This document shows, piece by piece, positions 9,687 through 18,164 of a stretch of 64,000 nucleotides of DNA; within the stretch, counting starts at the first letter, position 1; each line of letters opens with the position of its first letter. The stretch is from Mesobacillus foraminis (lineage in GTDB: Bacteria > Bacillota > Bacilli > Bacillales > Cytobacillaceae): contig NZ_SLVV01000004.1 of assembly GCF_004340465.1 (NCBI RefSeq), positions 391,230 through 455,229 on the forward strand, written 5' to 3'. Position numbers and translations under genes: made by a program. The notes below the pieces were generated by a model. The model was not told the origin of the DNA. It made no database searches and saw only the letters and a program-made list of their open reading frames with translations.

Positions 9687-11507
9687 ATGTTGAAGAACGT
9701 ATTGAAACGGCTCAGTTTAGCTTCTACTGCCGCTATCCTTGGAAGCAGTATCGTTATGGGGTCTTCTTATGCTTTTGCAGCCGAAAGTGATGGACAGACT
9801 GGTTCTAAACAAGGGAAAGGCAATTCGGACCTTGTCGATCTCCAACTGTTGAGTTTGACAGACTTCCACGGCTACCTTCAAGCACTTAATGACAAGTCTA
9901 ATAGTCAAATTATGACAAAAGATGGGCAGCTGACAGTTGGTGGCGCTGCATACATGGCCGCACATATAAAAAAACTAAAAAACGGTCACGAGAACTCCAT
10001 CCTGTTTTCGGCAGGTGATGACCTAAGTGGATGGCCGTTTGAAGTCGCCTCTCATCATAATGAGCCGACGGTCGAATTCCTTAATGCAATCGGTCTTGAT
10101 TTTTCCGTAGCTGGCAACCATGAATTCGATGCTACCAAGGAGTTCCTGACAGAGCATATTATGAAGGGGAAAAGCTTTGGAGAAGTAGGAGTTGACAGTT
10201 CATTCACAGATTCCTCCGGAAAGAAATTCAAAGGAGCGGACTATGACTACCTTTCAGCCAATATACGTGAGGCAGATACCGGGAAGCTCGTATTAAAACC
10301 CTATACCATTGAAAGGATCCACGACGGGAAAGGTGGTACAATCCCTGTTGGTTTCATTGCCATTACTACTCCTGCGACAATCCAAGGGTCCACTTCCTTT
10401 CAGGATGGAATTCTAACGGCTGATCCTATGGTGGACACAGCAAACCGCTATGCTAAAGAATTACAGAAGAAAGGCGTTGAAACGATCATCGCTGTTGTTC
10501 ACGAGGGAGGATCAACAAAAAGTGATGGAACTGACATTAACGGTTCGGACAGCCCTTTTGGCCCAATATTTGAGTTTGCCAAAGAAGCTTCCCCTGCCAT
10601 TGATGCCATCGTGTCAGGACACTGGCATGCCAAATTCAATGCCATGATTGATGATCCTGCCGGGAACCCGCGCCCAGTGGTCGAAGCGGCGAATCATGGC
10701 CGTCTTCTCAACGAAATGAACCTATCAATTGATCCTAAGACCAAGGATGTTGTGCGTGATCTTACGACATCAACGAACCATCCGGTTACACGGGATATTC
10801 CAGCCGATCCAGAGATCGAGAAAATGGTGTCTTACTGGGCTGAACGCGGGAAGGAACGGTATGCCCAACCAGTTGCAGAATTGACAGGTGACCTGACAAG
10901 AACCCGTAATGAAAATGGAGAAAGTACACTGGCAAATGTGGCGGCAGATGCACACTATCATGCAGGAAAAAAAGTGGAGAAACCAGCTGAATTCGCTTTG
11001 ACAGCGGCTAGTTCGCTGCGTGGTGACCTCCTGTTCAAAAAAGGAAGCAACCCGGCTGACAGGGACGGACAAATCCTGTTTGGAGAAATGTGGCATGCCC
11101 ATGGCTATCAAAATCCCGTAGCCGTCGTAACATTGACGGGTCAGCAGATTAAGCTAATCCTCGAAGAACAGTGGAGAAAGAAAGCCGATGGATCTGAGAG
11201 CTTTCACCCTCTGGCTGTATCACACAATGTGAACTATCGTTTTGATAAAAGCAAACCATTAAATGATAGAATCAATCCGAAGGATGTCATGATCAATGGG
11301 GAATCCCTTGACCTTGATCGCTCCTACCGCGTGGCGGCGCTGGCATACCTGATTATTGGCGCCGATGGATACCCGACCTTTACACAGTATCGCCAACCTG
11401 AACGGGCCGAGGTCGATTATTGGGCATTCCTAAATTACTTAAAGGAAAAACAAGTCATAGAAACACCCGCGCTGAACCGGGTCACTTCTCTATCTGAAGT
11501 TCAGTAA
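9687..11507 (+). CDS. secreted 5'-nucleotidase / cyclic phosphodiesterase
   Basis: A 606-residue extracellular metallophosphoesterase of the UshA/YfkN type that should strip phosphate from nucleotides outside the cell. It has a signal peptide (residues 1-30, ending SSYAFAAES), a calcineurin-like domain with DFHG, GDDLSG, AGNHEFD and SGHWHAKF metal-ligand motifs, and a C-terminal 5'-nucleotidase domain from about residue 380. It lacks the C-terminal sorting signal that anchors Bacillus YfkN, so it is probably released. AGGAGG sits seven bases before ATG 9687. It converges on the PRPP synthetase paralogue and shares its terminator; the two could cooperate in nucleotide salvage, which is inference. 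Confidence 0.88.
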   Translation: MLKNVLKRLSLASTAAILGSSIVMGSSYAFAAESDGQTGSKQGKGNSDLVDLQLLSLTDFHGYLQALNDKSNSQIMTKDGQLTVGGAAYMAAHIKKLKNGHENSILFSAGDDLSGWPFEVASHHNEPTVEFLNAIGLDFSVAGNHEFDATKEFLTEHIMKGKSFGEVGVDSSFTDSSGKKFKGADYDYLSANIREADTGKLVLKPYTIERIHDGKGGTIPVGFIAITTPATIQGSTSFQDGILTADPMVDTANRYAKELQKKGVETIIAVVHEGGSTKSDGTDINGSDSPFGPIFEFAKEASPAIDAIVSGHWHAKFNAMIDDPAGNPRPVVEAANHGRLLNEMNLSIDPKTKDVVRDLTTSTNHPVTRDIPADPEIEKMVSYWAERGKERYAQPVAELTGDLTRTRNENGESTLANVAADAHYHAGKKVEKPAEFALTAASSLRGDLLFKKGSNPADRDGQILFGEMWHAHGYQNPVAVVTLTGQQIKLILEEQWRKKADGSESFHPLAVSHNVNYRFDKSKPLNDRINPKDVMINGESLDLDRSYRVAALAYLIIGADGYPTFTQYRQPERAEVDYWAFLNYLKEKQVIETPALNRVTSLSEVQ

Positions 11508-11521
11508 GAATTTAGATAACT

Positions 11522-11560
11522 AAAAAGGCAAACTCATGGTCCCACGAGTTTGCCTCCGTC
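11522..11560. terminator. bidirectional terminator between nucleotidase and prs paralogue
   Basis: GGCAAACTC at 11527-11535 pairs with GAGTTTGCC at 11546-11554. It lies between two converging genes. Confidence 0.75.
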
Positions 11561-11580
11561 TTACTATATGTTTATATTTT

Positions 11581-12531
11581 CTATTCAAACAACGGACTGA
11601 CTGCTTTTTCATTGTGAATGCGGTCAATGGCCTCAACAAGCAAATGAGCAACGGAAATACTTTTGATTTTCGGGATTTCTTTTTCTTCAGGTAGCTCAAT
11701 GGTGTTGGTCACCACTAACTCTTCAATCGGACACGATTCAATTCTGGCCACGGCTTCTCCGGTTAACACAGCGTGCGTGGCTCCTGCATAGATGGTTTTT
11801 GCCCCGTTTTCAGCCAGGGCTTTGGCGGCTAATGTAATCGTGGTGCCCGTATCAATTAAATCATCAATCAAGATTGCATTTTTGCCTTCTACACTGCCGA
11901 CGACGCTGATCGATTCGGCTCCGCCTTCCTCCAGCTTTCGCTTATCGATCAAAGCGAATGGAGCATTTAACAGGTTGGCCATTTTCCTTGCACGGCCAAT
12001 GCTGCCATTATGCGGCGCAACCACAACGAGATCATCCAATTCCTTATCCATAAAATATTGGGTAAGGAGCGGAACCCCGAGGAGATGCTCTACAGGTATA
12101 TCGAAAAATCCCTGAATGGCAGCTGTATGAAGGTCCAATGTAACAACCCTTGTCGCTCCTGCGTTTTGCAGCAGATTGGCGATCAATTTTGCCGTAATAG
12201 GCTCCCTTGAACGTGCTTTACGGTCCTGTCGCGCATACCCGTAATAAGGGATGACCACATTGATTTTACCTGCAGAAGCTCTTTTCAGGGCGTCAATGAT
12301 GATGAGGAGCTCCAGAATACTCTCATTGACTGGGTCCGAAGTGGATTGGACGATAAACACCTCGCTGCCCCGGACACTTTCTTCTATATGAATTTGGATT
12401 TCGCCATCACTGAACTTGGCTACTGAACATTTGCCCAGCTCGCAGCCCAAGAGCTCAGCCATCTCCGTTGCCAGTTTTCGATTGGAATTCAGGGTAAACA
12501 TTTTAAAATCTTTTTTTAATTGATATGTCAC
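11581..12531 (-). CDS. divergent ribose-phosphate pyrophosphokinase (Prs2-like)
   Basis: This 316-residue protein belongs to the PRPP synthetase family, which makes 5-phosphoribosyl diphosphate from ribose 5-phosphate and ATP. The flag region ([15 protein letters not shown]), the ATP loop [17 protein letters not shown] (residues 95-111) and the PRPP loop DDLIDTGTT (223-231) are kept. The usual pyrophosphate loop PDHGG reads PHNGS here (173-177), and the catalytic segment usually KRRPRPN reads KRKLEEG (197-203). Such changes recall the Prs2 paralogues of Listeria and streptococci, so this is probably a second copy and not the housekeeping gene, which normally lies beside glmU. GTG start with GGAGG eight bases upstream. 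Activity may be altered. Confidence 0.85.
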   Translation of the reverse strand: MTYQLKKDFKMFTLNSNRKLATEMAELLGCELGKCSVAKFSDGEIQIHIEESVRGSEVFIVQSTSDPVNESILELLIIIDALKRASAGKINVVIPYYGYARQDRKARSREPITAKLIANLLQNAGATRVVTLDLHTAAIQGFFDIPVEHLLGVPLLTQYFMDKELDDLVVVAPHNGSIGRARKMANLLNAPFALIDKRKLEEGGAESISVVGSVEGKNAILIDDLIDTGTTITLAAKALAENGAKTIYAGATHAVLTGEAVARIESCPIEELVVTNTIELPEEKEIPKIKSISVAHLLVEAIDRIHNEKAVSPLFE

Positions 12532-12730
12532 TTTCGATCCTCCACACCATTTTGACTTCCTGCCATTATGTACTTCTCTTATTTTACTATAACCTTGGCA
12601 CAGCAGGGCTAACCTGCAGGAACTTTTTTATCAAAACTTCCAATTTCATAAATAAAAGCCAGGCACTTGTCCCGGCAACTTCTATTTTACCATTCTTATC
12701 GCTAAAAAACACACCAAAGGACAAACGGAT

Positions 12731-13597
12731 TCAAGTCCGTCCAGCAAATTTAATGGACACCCTCTGAGCCTTTTCCACCTGTTGATCCAGCCAGCACGTC
12801 AAATCTTCCAGAACAACTTCCCTGCCATTTTCATCAAACGGACGGTGCTTTGCGAGCGCGTACTCGTAGACGCGTTTGTCCGGGGAACCAACGTGGCTGA
12901 AAAATTCTCTGAGTTTCTCAGGAGGAGTGATTCTATCATCAAGACCGTATTGCAGCAGAAAAGGAAGCTGAATGTTCCCGGCTTCTTCCTCCACCCGATC
13001 GATGGCGTGAAGCAGCCCGCGGCCCAAACCAGGTGTCACCGTATTATGACGCAAACCTTCTGGATTCAGCTTTGCCTGCAGCTCAGGATCTTTAACGTGC
13101 AAATGAAAGTTCCCCTTTTTCGTAAAAGAAAAATCGGGCTTTAGTTTCCCCATTATGGTGATGCCGAACTTTTCAAGCGGTGTCGCTTTGTAGGAGATGG
13201 CAGGAGAAATCACTGCTGCACCTGAAATCCCGGTTTGGTGATCCAGCGCATAATCGAGTGTAATCACGCCACCCATACTGTGACCGACGATAAACAAAGG
13301 AAGGGTCGGCCTCTCAAGCGCCACAAGCCTTTGAAGCTCCTGCAAATCTCCTCTGAACTCATCCCAGCTGGAGATAAATCCCCGCTTGCCCGAGCTTTTG
13401 CCGTGACCGCGCAGGTCGAGGGCATAGACGCAATACCGGTTTTGAACAAGGCTTTTGCTCAGATTCTGCAGCCCTCCACTGTGGTCGCCAAAGCCATGAA
13501 TCAATATAACTGCCGCCTTTGGCCTTGATTCAGGTTCGTTTATCCGGTAATACAGCTCCGCTCCATCGGTACCATGAAAGGTCCCTTGTGTTGTCAT
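12731..13597 (-). CDS. alpha/beta hydrolase, monoacylglycerol lipase/lysophospholipase type
   Basis: The 288-residue product is a cytoplasmic serine hydrolase of the Hydrolase_4/S33 group. HGFGDHSG near residue 35 is the oxyanion region, GHSMGG near residue 105 holds the nucleophile, and Asp in GLDDRITPP and His in LAKHRPFDE complete a likely triad. AGGAGG lies upstream of ATG 13597. Members cleave monoglycerides or lysophospholipids; the natural substrate here is unknown. It is preceded by a 200-base gap and seems to be a single-gene unit. Confidence 0.82.
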   Translation of the reverse strand: MTTQGTFHGTDGAELYYRINEPESRPKAAVILIHGFGDHSGGLQNLSKSLVQNRYCVYALDLRGHGKSSGKRGFISSWDEFRGDLQELQRLVALERPTLPLFIVGHSMGGVITLDYALDHQTGISGAAVISPAISYKATPLEKFGITIMGKLKPDFSFTKKGNFHLHVKDPELQAKLNPEGLRHNTVTPGLGRGLLHAIDRVEEEAGNIQLPFLLQYGLDDRITPPEKLREFFSHVGSPDKRVYEYALAKHRPFDENGREVVLEDLTCWLDQQVEKAQRVSIKFAGRT

Positions 13598-13806
13598 ATC
13601 TATATGGTCCTCCTATTGCGAACGAAAAAGTAATATCCTTAGCTTATCCATCTCGGGAAGCTAGTAACAATAGTGTTTATTATAATGCAAAATGGACGCC
13701 AATCCATTGGTTTGTATCATTTTTCACAAATTCTTTAATTTCGTTTTATAAAAAAACACATGTTACAGATTTTTCATCCAATTACCCCGTATTCGTCATG
13801 CGTAAT

Positions 13807-14445
13807 CTATTTCACCAGCTCCGCCTGGACAATATATCTTTTTGGAGCATTCCCGATGTAAGAAAAAGGATAGCACGTCGTTAATGTAAGAGTGGGAATT
13901 GATTTCCTGACAACCACCGACCGGTCTTCGGCGTGGGTAATCCAGATTTTATTGATTTTATAGGTATAGATGTCATCATGGTATTCCACTTTTAGCACGT
14001 CGCCTTCCTCTAACTCCTTAAGCCGGTAAAAAACGGTATCCCGATGACCGCTTAGTACTGTGTGCCCTCCCCCATTTGGTGCAGTTGTGAAGGGGCTGAC
14101 ATACATTCCGACTCCTTTTTTCAGGATGTCTGGCTGTGCTCCCCAATAGACCGAATACTTTTGGGCAATGCCTGGAACAATCAGCCAGGCGACTTTTTCC
14201 CCTAACTCATGCTGGACCTCCGTGGAGGCCTGCTGGGGTTCGGGCTTGCCTTCTGTACGAACCTTTGCGGCGTTGTCTGCATCCTCGCTGTTCTTTTGTA
14301 CTGGTTTCACTTCTTGTGTATATTGCTGTACTTCAGCCTCCGTCATTTCCTCTGCGGCCGATCTTGCCATTTGCCAAGCCATAAAATGATACGAGGTTAT
14401 GAAAACTCCAATCACCATCATTCCTATTCCAATCAATCGATTCAA
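13807..14445 (-). CDS. class D sortase
   Basis: A membrane-anchored transpeptidase of about 212 residues that joins surface proteins to peptidoglycan. It has an N-terminal helix (LIGIGMMVIGVFITSYHF), a charged Glu/Lys/Gln-rich stalk, then the catalytic barrel with His in VLSGHRDT, Cys in TLTTC and the Arg in PKRYIVQ. TTG at 14445 is eight bases after GAGGGG and fits better than ATG 14451, only two bases away. The upstream gene encodes a small protein ending in an MPDTA signal followed by a hydrophobic segment and basic tail, an obvious substrate. In Bacillus the class D enzyme YhcS prefers LPDTS/LPDTA motifs. Confidence 0.87.
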   Translation of the reverse strand: MNRLIGIGMMVIGVFITSYHFMAWQMARSAAEEMTEAEVQQYTQEVKPVQKNSEDADNAAKVRTEGKPEPQQASTEVQHELGEKVAWLIVPGIAQKYSVYWGAQPDILKKGVGMYVSPFTTAPNGGGHTVLSGHRDTVFYRLKELEEGDVLKVEYHDDIYTYKINKIWITHAEDRSVVVRKSIPTLTLTTCYPFSYIGNAPKRYIVQAELVK

Positions 14446-14465
14446 AACCATGACCCCTCACTAAG

Positions 14466-14499
14466 AAAAACGACAGGATTTCCCCTGCCGTTTTTTTTT
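14466..14499 (-). terminator. terminator/attenuator between sortase substrate and sortase
   Basis: On the minus strand ACGGCAGG pairs with CCTGTCGT (one mismatch) and is followed by T residues. It would limit read-through from the substrate gene into the sortase. Confidence 0.65.
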
Positions 14500-14941
14500 A
14501 CTCCTGTGCTTTTTTACGACGGAAGAACAACATCGCACCAGTTGCAGCCAGCCCGGCGCTTGCTAAAATGGCAGACAGATGATCAGAAGCAGTATCTGGC
14601 ATCACCTCACCCGTATTTCCTGCCTTGCCCGAATTACCGGTATTTCCGGTATGATCAGTATTGCCGACATTTCCTTCATCACCAGGTTCTTCCGTTTCTT
14701 CAGGAGTTCCTCCAGAGATGAACTCGTCATAATCCCCTTTCGTGACTTCGCAAGGGTAGCCGTCACGGTCTCCGTCAAGGTTATGAGGATCATTTGTTGC
14801 ACTATAGCCGTTATCAAACCAAAATTCCATCACTTCCTGTTTGGTGGCGAAATCATCACAGTTCACATCTTCCTGTGCGAAAGCCCCCATTGAGTACGAA
14901 GAAATAAGGACAAAAGTAAAGATTGCTGCCAGCCATTTCAT
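14498..14941 (-). CDS. excalibur-domain surface protein with sortase signal
   Basis: A secreted protein of about 147 residues. After the signal peptide (MKWLAAIFTFVLISSYSMGAFA) comes an excalibur calcium-binding domain with Asp-rich LDGDRDGYPCE and a paired Cys in VNCDDF, then a Glu/Gly/Asn-Thr-Gly-rich linker (GNTGNSGKAGNTG), an MPDTA motif, a hydrophobic helix and the basic tail RRKKAQE. This is a sortase-anchored layout with Met in place of the usual Leu. The start at 14941 is chosen because GGAAAGGGG lies ten bases upstream, within the longer reading frame starting at 14962. The sortase gene follows. Function on the wall is unknown; excalibur domains often accompany surface nucleases. Confidence 0.82.
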   Translation of the reverse strand: MKWLAAIFTFVLISSYSMGAFAQEDVNCDDFATKQEVMEFWFDNGYSATNDPHNLDGDRDGYPCEVTKGDYDEFISGGTPEETEEPGDEGNVGNTDHTGNTGNSGKAGNTGEVMPDTASDHLSAILASAGLAATGAMLFFRRKKAQE

Positions 14942-15042
14942 CGAGATAAAACCCCTTTCCAAAATTTGTACAGGGGTTATTATGCCGGAAATAAATGTAA
15001 ATATTCATAGAGAATTCCTTTAAACTCCATGAAGATTTTCCA

Positions 15043-15080
15043 TAAAAAAACGCCGAACCCAAATGAGTTCAGCGTTTTTG
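15043..15080 (-). terminator. terminator of the tRNA operon
   Basis: AAAAACGC(T)GAAC and its partner at 15045-15078 form a strong stem with a T tail on the minus strand, directly after the last tRNA. Confidence 0.75.
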
Positions 15081-15088
15081 ATGATAGA

Positions 15089-15160
15089 CTGGGCTAGCTG
15101 GATTCGAACCAACGAATGACGGAGTCAAAGTCCGTTGCCTTACCGCTTGGCTATAGCCCA
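15089..15160 (-). tRNA. trnQ: tRNA-Gln (TTG)
   Basis: The minus strand folds into a cloverleaf: acceptor arms TGGGCTA and TAGCCCA, anticodon stem ACGGA/TCCGT with loop CTTTGAC giving anticodon TTG, and T-loop GGTTCGAATCC. Discriminator G; CCA is not encoded. Gln is read from the anticodon. Confidence 0.93.
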
Positions 15161-15223
15161 ATGTAGTCATAGTTTATCAAGTCAGGGAAAATATTATACA
15201 AGGAATTATTATTTTTTTATGTA

Positions 15224-15312
15224 TGGCGGAGTTGGAGGGATTTGAACCCTCGCACGCTTGCACGTCTACTGCATTTCCAATGCAGCCCCTTCAGCCGCTT
15301 GGGTACAACTCC
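15224..15312 (-). tRNA. trnS: tRNA-Ser (GGA)
   Basis: Acceptor arms GGAGTTG and CAACTCC, anticodon stem CTGCA/TGCAG with loop TTGGAAA (anticodon GGA), a long variable arm as expected for serine, and T-loop GGTTCAAATCC. Discriminator G and CCA are encoded. Confidence 0.92.
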
Positions 15313-15506
15313 AGCGTATTGATCAATCCCACCTATGCCGTTTTCCCAGGATGTTTTATGAACCCGCCATAAGCAGGTGGGTTTCCGCATACCGATTTCT
15401 GCCGTCCTGAGCAAGCAGGCATGGCATCCATCAATAAATGTAGGAATCCCGATAAAAAAGTACGGTTAAAAACATATAGGGCTAACGAACAATGCAGGAC
15501 TGATGA
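15313..15506 (-). ncRNA. possible structured RNA between two tRNA genes (6S-like?)
   Basis: About 190 bases between tRNA-Leu and tRNA-Ser look more structured than a spacer. On the minus strand GTCCTG near the 5' end can pair with CAGGAC about 85 bases later, AACCCACC faces GGCGGGTT in a hairpin, and TATTGAT/ATCAATA plus ATGCC/GGCAT can close the 3' half. The 5' segment starting GTCCTG with a later GTTTTTAA reminds me of Bacillus 6S RNAs and the length fits, but I cannot confirm the family and the long 6S closing stem is not obvious. It may instead be a processed spacer. Confidence 0.4.
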
Positions 15507-15590
15507 TGCGATCGAGAGGACTTGAACCTCCACGGTGTTGCCACCACTAGGCCCTCAACCTAGCGCGTCTGCCGATTCCGCCACGATCGC
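15507..15590 (-). tRNA. trnL: tRNA-Leu (GAG)
   Basis: Acceptor arms GCGATCG and CGATCGC, anticodon stem CTAGG/CCTAG with loop TTGAGGG (anticodon GAG), a long variable arm, and T-loop GGTTCAAGTCC. Discriminator A; CCA is not encoded. It is the first tRNA of the minus-strand cluster. Confidence 0.92.
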
Positions 15591-15811
15591 ATAATAAAGA
15601 ATAGTTAAGCATCGAGTGTGTGAAATGTGTATCACGTCTCGTGCTTTATTAATATACCATGGCCTATACACTTTGTTAACCTGTAATTTTTTGTATGAAA
15701 GGGACTTTTATCCTATAAATAGATATGAATTATATCTCACCATTCGACTTTTTTAGTGAAATAGGCTCATGCATTTGTCAAAATTGCGGTTATTTTGCGG
15801 TTACCCAGGAA

Positions 15812-15990
15812 ATATTCTCTAGAAATATCATTGATACCCTTGTTGATGTTCATCGATACCGGCTTATGATGACATTTTTCATTCCTATCCTCGATGATTT
15901 CCTTCTTCACCTGCCTTATGATGGCGCTTTCATTCTGCGTCCTTAATGATTTTTGTCTTCATCGGTCATATGATGACGTCGTAATACAGA
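15812..15990. repeat. decayed tandem repeat, period 52 bp
   Basis: The motif CTTATGATGAC recurs at 15864, CTTATGATGGC at 15916 and CATATGATGAC at 15968, exactly 52 bases apart each time. Units at 15864 and 15916 align over most of their length with one-base shifts. Each junction carries TCATC...GATGA, giving a small hairpin. Period and hairpin content match the much cleaner array at 51.4-51.9 kb, suggesting the same repeat family in an older state. Confidence 0.5.
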
Positions 15991-15992
15991 CA

Positions 15993-16349
15993 TTAGACAG
16001 CCAATTTTATTTCTCTCTTGATATGACATTGAGAATTAAAATTACTGCAATCCAGAAATAGAAAAAAAACGAGCGATTTGGCTCTTTCTATTTTTAATGG
16101 TTGTATTGAACTTGATAATCCATCTCTTAGGAGGTTTAGTGAGTCATATCCTGGATCATAAGGATCATTTCCTACAATCAATAAAACTTTGATTGTCCTA
16201 AATACTTCATCGTTAGCCATGTCCTTTAGGATATGAACCTGAGAAGTTTCGCCCCAATTAATAAAGCAATAAGGTGAAAATAACTTCATCACTCGAGGAT
16301 CGCTGTCGAATGTCATTTTATGAAGGAAGCAGGTGTTTTTTGTGTTCAC
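15993..16349 (-). CDS. doubtful hypothetical protein
   Basis: An open frame of 118 codons starting with GTG 15 bases after the flavin reductase stop. The middle (SPYCFINWGETSQVHIL and LLIVGNDPYDPGYDS) reads like protein, but no ribosome binding site, family or membrane segment is visible and both ends are unconvincing. It may be a remnant of a longer gene. An inner ATG (12th codon) is no better supported. Confidence 0.25.
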   Translation of the reverse strand: MNTKNTCFLHKMTFDSDPRVMKLFSPYCFINWGETSQVHILKDMANDEVFRTIKVLLIVGNDPYDPGYDSLNLLRDGLSSSIQPLKIERAKSLVFFLFLDCSNFNSQCHIKREIKLAV

Positions 16350-16364
16350 AGTGCAACTTTATCC

Positions 16365-16982
16365 CTACTCCGGCCTTTCCACCGCAAAAATCTCGCCGAC
16401 CTTGGCATAGTTAATGCCAGCGAGCCTGCTTACAGCTCCAAGGCCCCTTGGATCGATTCTTCCATTTTCATAAATGTCACTTTTAATATGAAATTGAACC
16501 ACTTTTCCTATAATAAAATCACAGCCGGGAGCCTCTTGGCCGCCTAGTTCAAGGGCCTGCTCTAACACACATTCCAGTCGGATTTTTGCTTCCGCAACTC
16601 CGGGCACAGAAACCTTAACGCTTTTTACTGGAGTTAATTTCGCTAACTCGATTTCACTTTGGTCAGGAGGAAGAGATGCAGCTGTTTCATTGATCTGTTC
16701 GACATTGTCTTCATCTACAATATGGACGACAAACTCCTTGCCTCTTATAATGTTTCTCGCCGTATCCTTCTGTTTTCCCTTCGCCCGTTGAATGGACAGG
16801 GAAATCATCGGCGGATTGGAAGACACGATATTAAAATAACTGAATGGAGCCCCGTTCAGGACACCCTCTTCAGAAAGAGAGGTGACGAAAGCAATTGGCC
16901 TCGGGATAATGCTTCCGATTAAAAATTTATAGTTTTCTCTTTCTGTAAGCTGAGATGGATCGATTGTTTGCAAAGATATCAT
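16365..16982 (-). CDS. flavin reductase-like FMN-binding protein
   Basis: The 205-residue product has the flavin reductase-like (split-barrel) fold: GSIIPRPIAFVTSLSEEGVLNGAPFSYFN near the N-terminus is the FMN-binding signature of this group. It probably binds FMN and reduces quinones or supplies reduced flavin. It follows the ring-cleaving dioxygenase by 13 bases and belongs to the same minus-strand operon, pointing to detoxification or breakdown of aromatic electrophiles. Length is normal. Confidence 0.85.
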   Translation of the reverse strand: MISLQTIDPSQLTERENYKFLIGSIIPRPIAFVTSLSEEGVLNGAPFSYFNIVSSNPPMISLSIQRAKGKQKDTARNIIRGKEFVVHIVDEDNVEQINETAASLPPDQSEIELAKLTPVKSVKVSVPGVAEAKIRLECVLEQALELGGQEAPGCDFIIGKVVQFHIKSDIYENGRIDPRGLGAVSRLAGINYAKVGEIFAVERPE

Positions 16983-16995
16983 TCCTTCCGTTCGC

Positions 16996-17931
16996 TTAGT
17001 CCAATTCCCTTACCTCAAAAGGCAGTAGGCTGCGCTCAAGCTGTTCTCTGTGAGGTTCATACTGGGCAGGCAGCATTAAATTCTCTCCCATCGTATCATG
17101 GGTTTCATCATGCGCAAATCCAGGAGGATCGGTGGCAATTTCGAACAGGATTTCGCCATGTTCCCTAAAGTATATCGCATTGAAATAGTTTCGGTCCCGG
17201 ACAGGTGTGACGCCATAGCCATTCTTTCCTATGTGCCGCTGCCATTCCAGCTGATCCTGGTCATCCACAGCCCGCCATGCAATATGATGGACCGTTCCTA
17301 CCCCCATCTCCCCTCGCCCAATGGACGTCAATTTGAGGTCGATGATATTGCCAATATCAGCAGAAGAACGAAACCGGGTAAAGTCCCCTTCTGTGCCTAT
17401 TTGTTCAAGCCCCATAACGTTTTCCAGCAGTTCAGCTGTTTTAGTGGGCTGTGTTGATAAAAGAGTCGCTCCGCCAAACCCCTTGATGGCTACTTCAGGC
17501 GTAATTTCGCCGAAGGTCCATGCATTGGCTTCTCCTTCTTCTCTTTCAACGATTTCAAGATGAAGGCCATGTGGATCATCAAATTCCAGATACTGCTCGC
17601 CAAACCGTTCCATTTTCGTGAAAGGAATCTTGAACGTTTCCAGTCGTTTTTCCCAGAAAGAAAATGCCCCCTTTGGAACCACAAAAGAGGTGACACCAAC
17701 CTGGCCATCGCCAATCCCTCCTTGAGGGGCACCTGCCCATGGAAAGAACGTAATGATGGTTCCCGGTTTCCCTCCTTCATTCCCAAAATATAGGTGATAT
17801 GTCCCCGGATCGTCAAAGTTAACTGTTTTTTTCACCAGACGTAGTCCCAGTACCCCTGCATAAAAATCAACATTTTCCTGCGGATGCCCCACAATCGCGG
17901 TAATATGGTGAATTCCCATTGTTTTTTTCAT
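16996..17931 (-). CDS. ring-cleaving dioxygenase (MhqO/MhqA type)
   Basis: A 311-residue glyoxalase/VOC-fold protein with two related halves, as in Bacillus MhqA/MhqO. Candidate metal ligands are His in GIHHITAIVG, Glu in LHLEIVER, His in GTVHHIAW and Glu in EILFEIATDPPGF. In Bacillus subtilis such genes are induced by methylhydroquinone and catechol through MhqR and are thought to open aromatic rings. GGAGCAG lies just before ATG 17931. It sits between the FMN reductase and the flavin reductase-like gene, with an MhqR-type repressor nearby, which fits that role well. The exact substrate is not known. Confidence 0.88.
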   Translation of the reverse strand: MKKTMGIHHITAIVGHPQENVDFYAGVLGLRLVKKTVNFDDPGTYHLYFGNEGGKPGTIITFFPWAGAPQGGIGDGQVGVTSFVVPKGAFSFWEKRLETFKIPFTKMERFGEQYLEFDDPHGLHLEIVEREEGEANAWTFGEITPEVAIKGFGGATLLSTQPTKTAELLENVMGLEQIGTEGDFTRFRSSADIGNIIDLKLTSIGRGEMGVGTVHHIAWRAVDDQDQLEWQRHIGKNGYGVTPVRDRNYFNAIYFREHGEILFEIATDPPGFAHDETHDTMGENLMLPAQYEPHREQLERSLLPFEVRELD

Positions 17932-18120
17932 TTTTCTGCTCCTTTTCTTTTATTCCTTTATCTATACCCTAAGTCAAATCCATTGGTTTAACTAAAAATA
18001 CTGGCGATGACTCATCCTGTCTTATCTTTGCCCATGCAAGATCATTCTGCTCATATAACTTCTGAGCGCATCCTTCAATCCATTTGATAACGATTCGCTC
18101 AACCTTCATATTGGTTTAGA

Positions 18121-18150
18121 GGGCCAGCATGACAAATGGACATGCTGGCA
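18121..18150. terminator. hairpin after FMN reductase
   Basis: GCCAGCATG at 18123-18131 and CATGCTGGC at 18141-18149 form a perfect nine-base stem with a nine-base loop. The T tail is weak, so termination may be partial and allow read-through into the dioxygenase. Confidence 0.55.
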
Positions 18151-18164
18151 TTTAATTTTAGCCA

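Noticed and set aside
15217..15533. Two minus-strand frames over the tRNA cluster
   Set aside because: They run through tRNA genes and the structured spacer and carry no translation signals.
15725..15946. Seventy-three-codon plus-strand frame
   Set aside because: It lies across the decayed 52-bp repeats and looks like chance coding.
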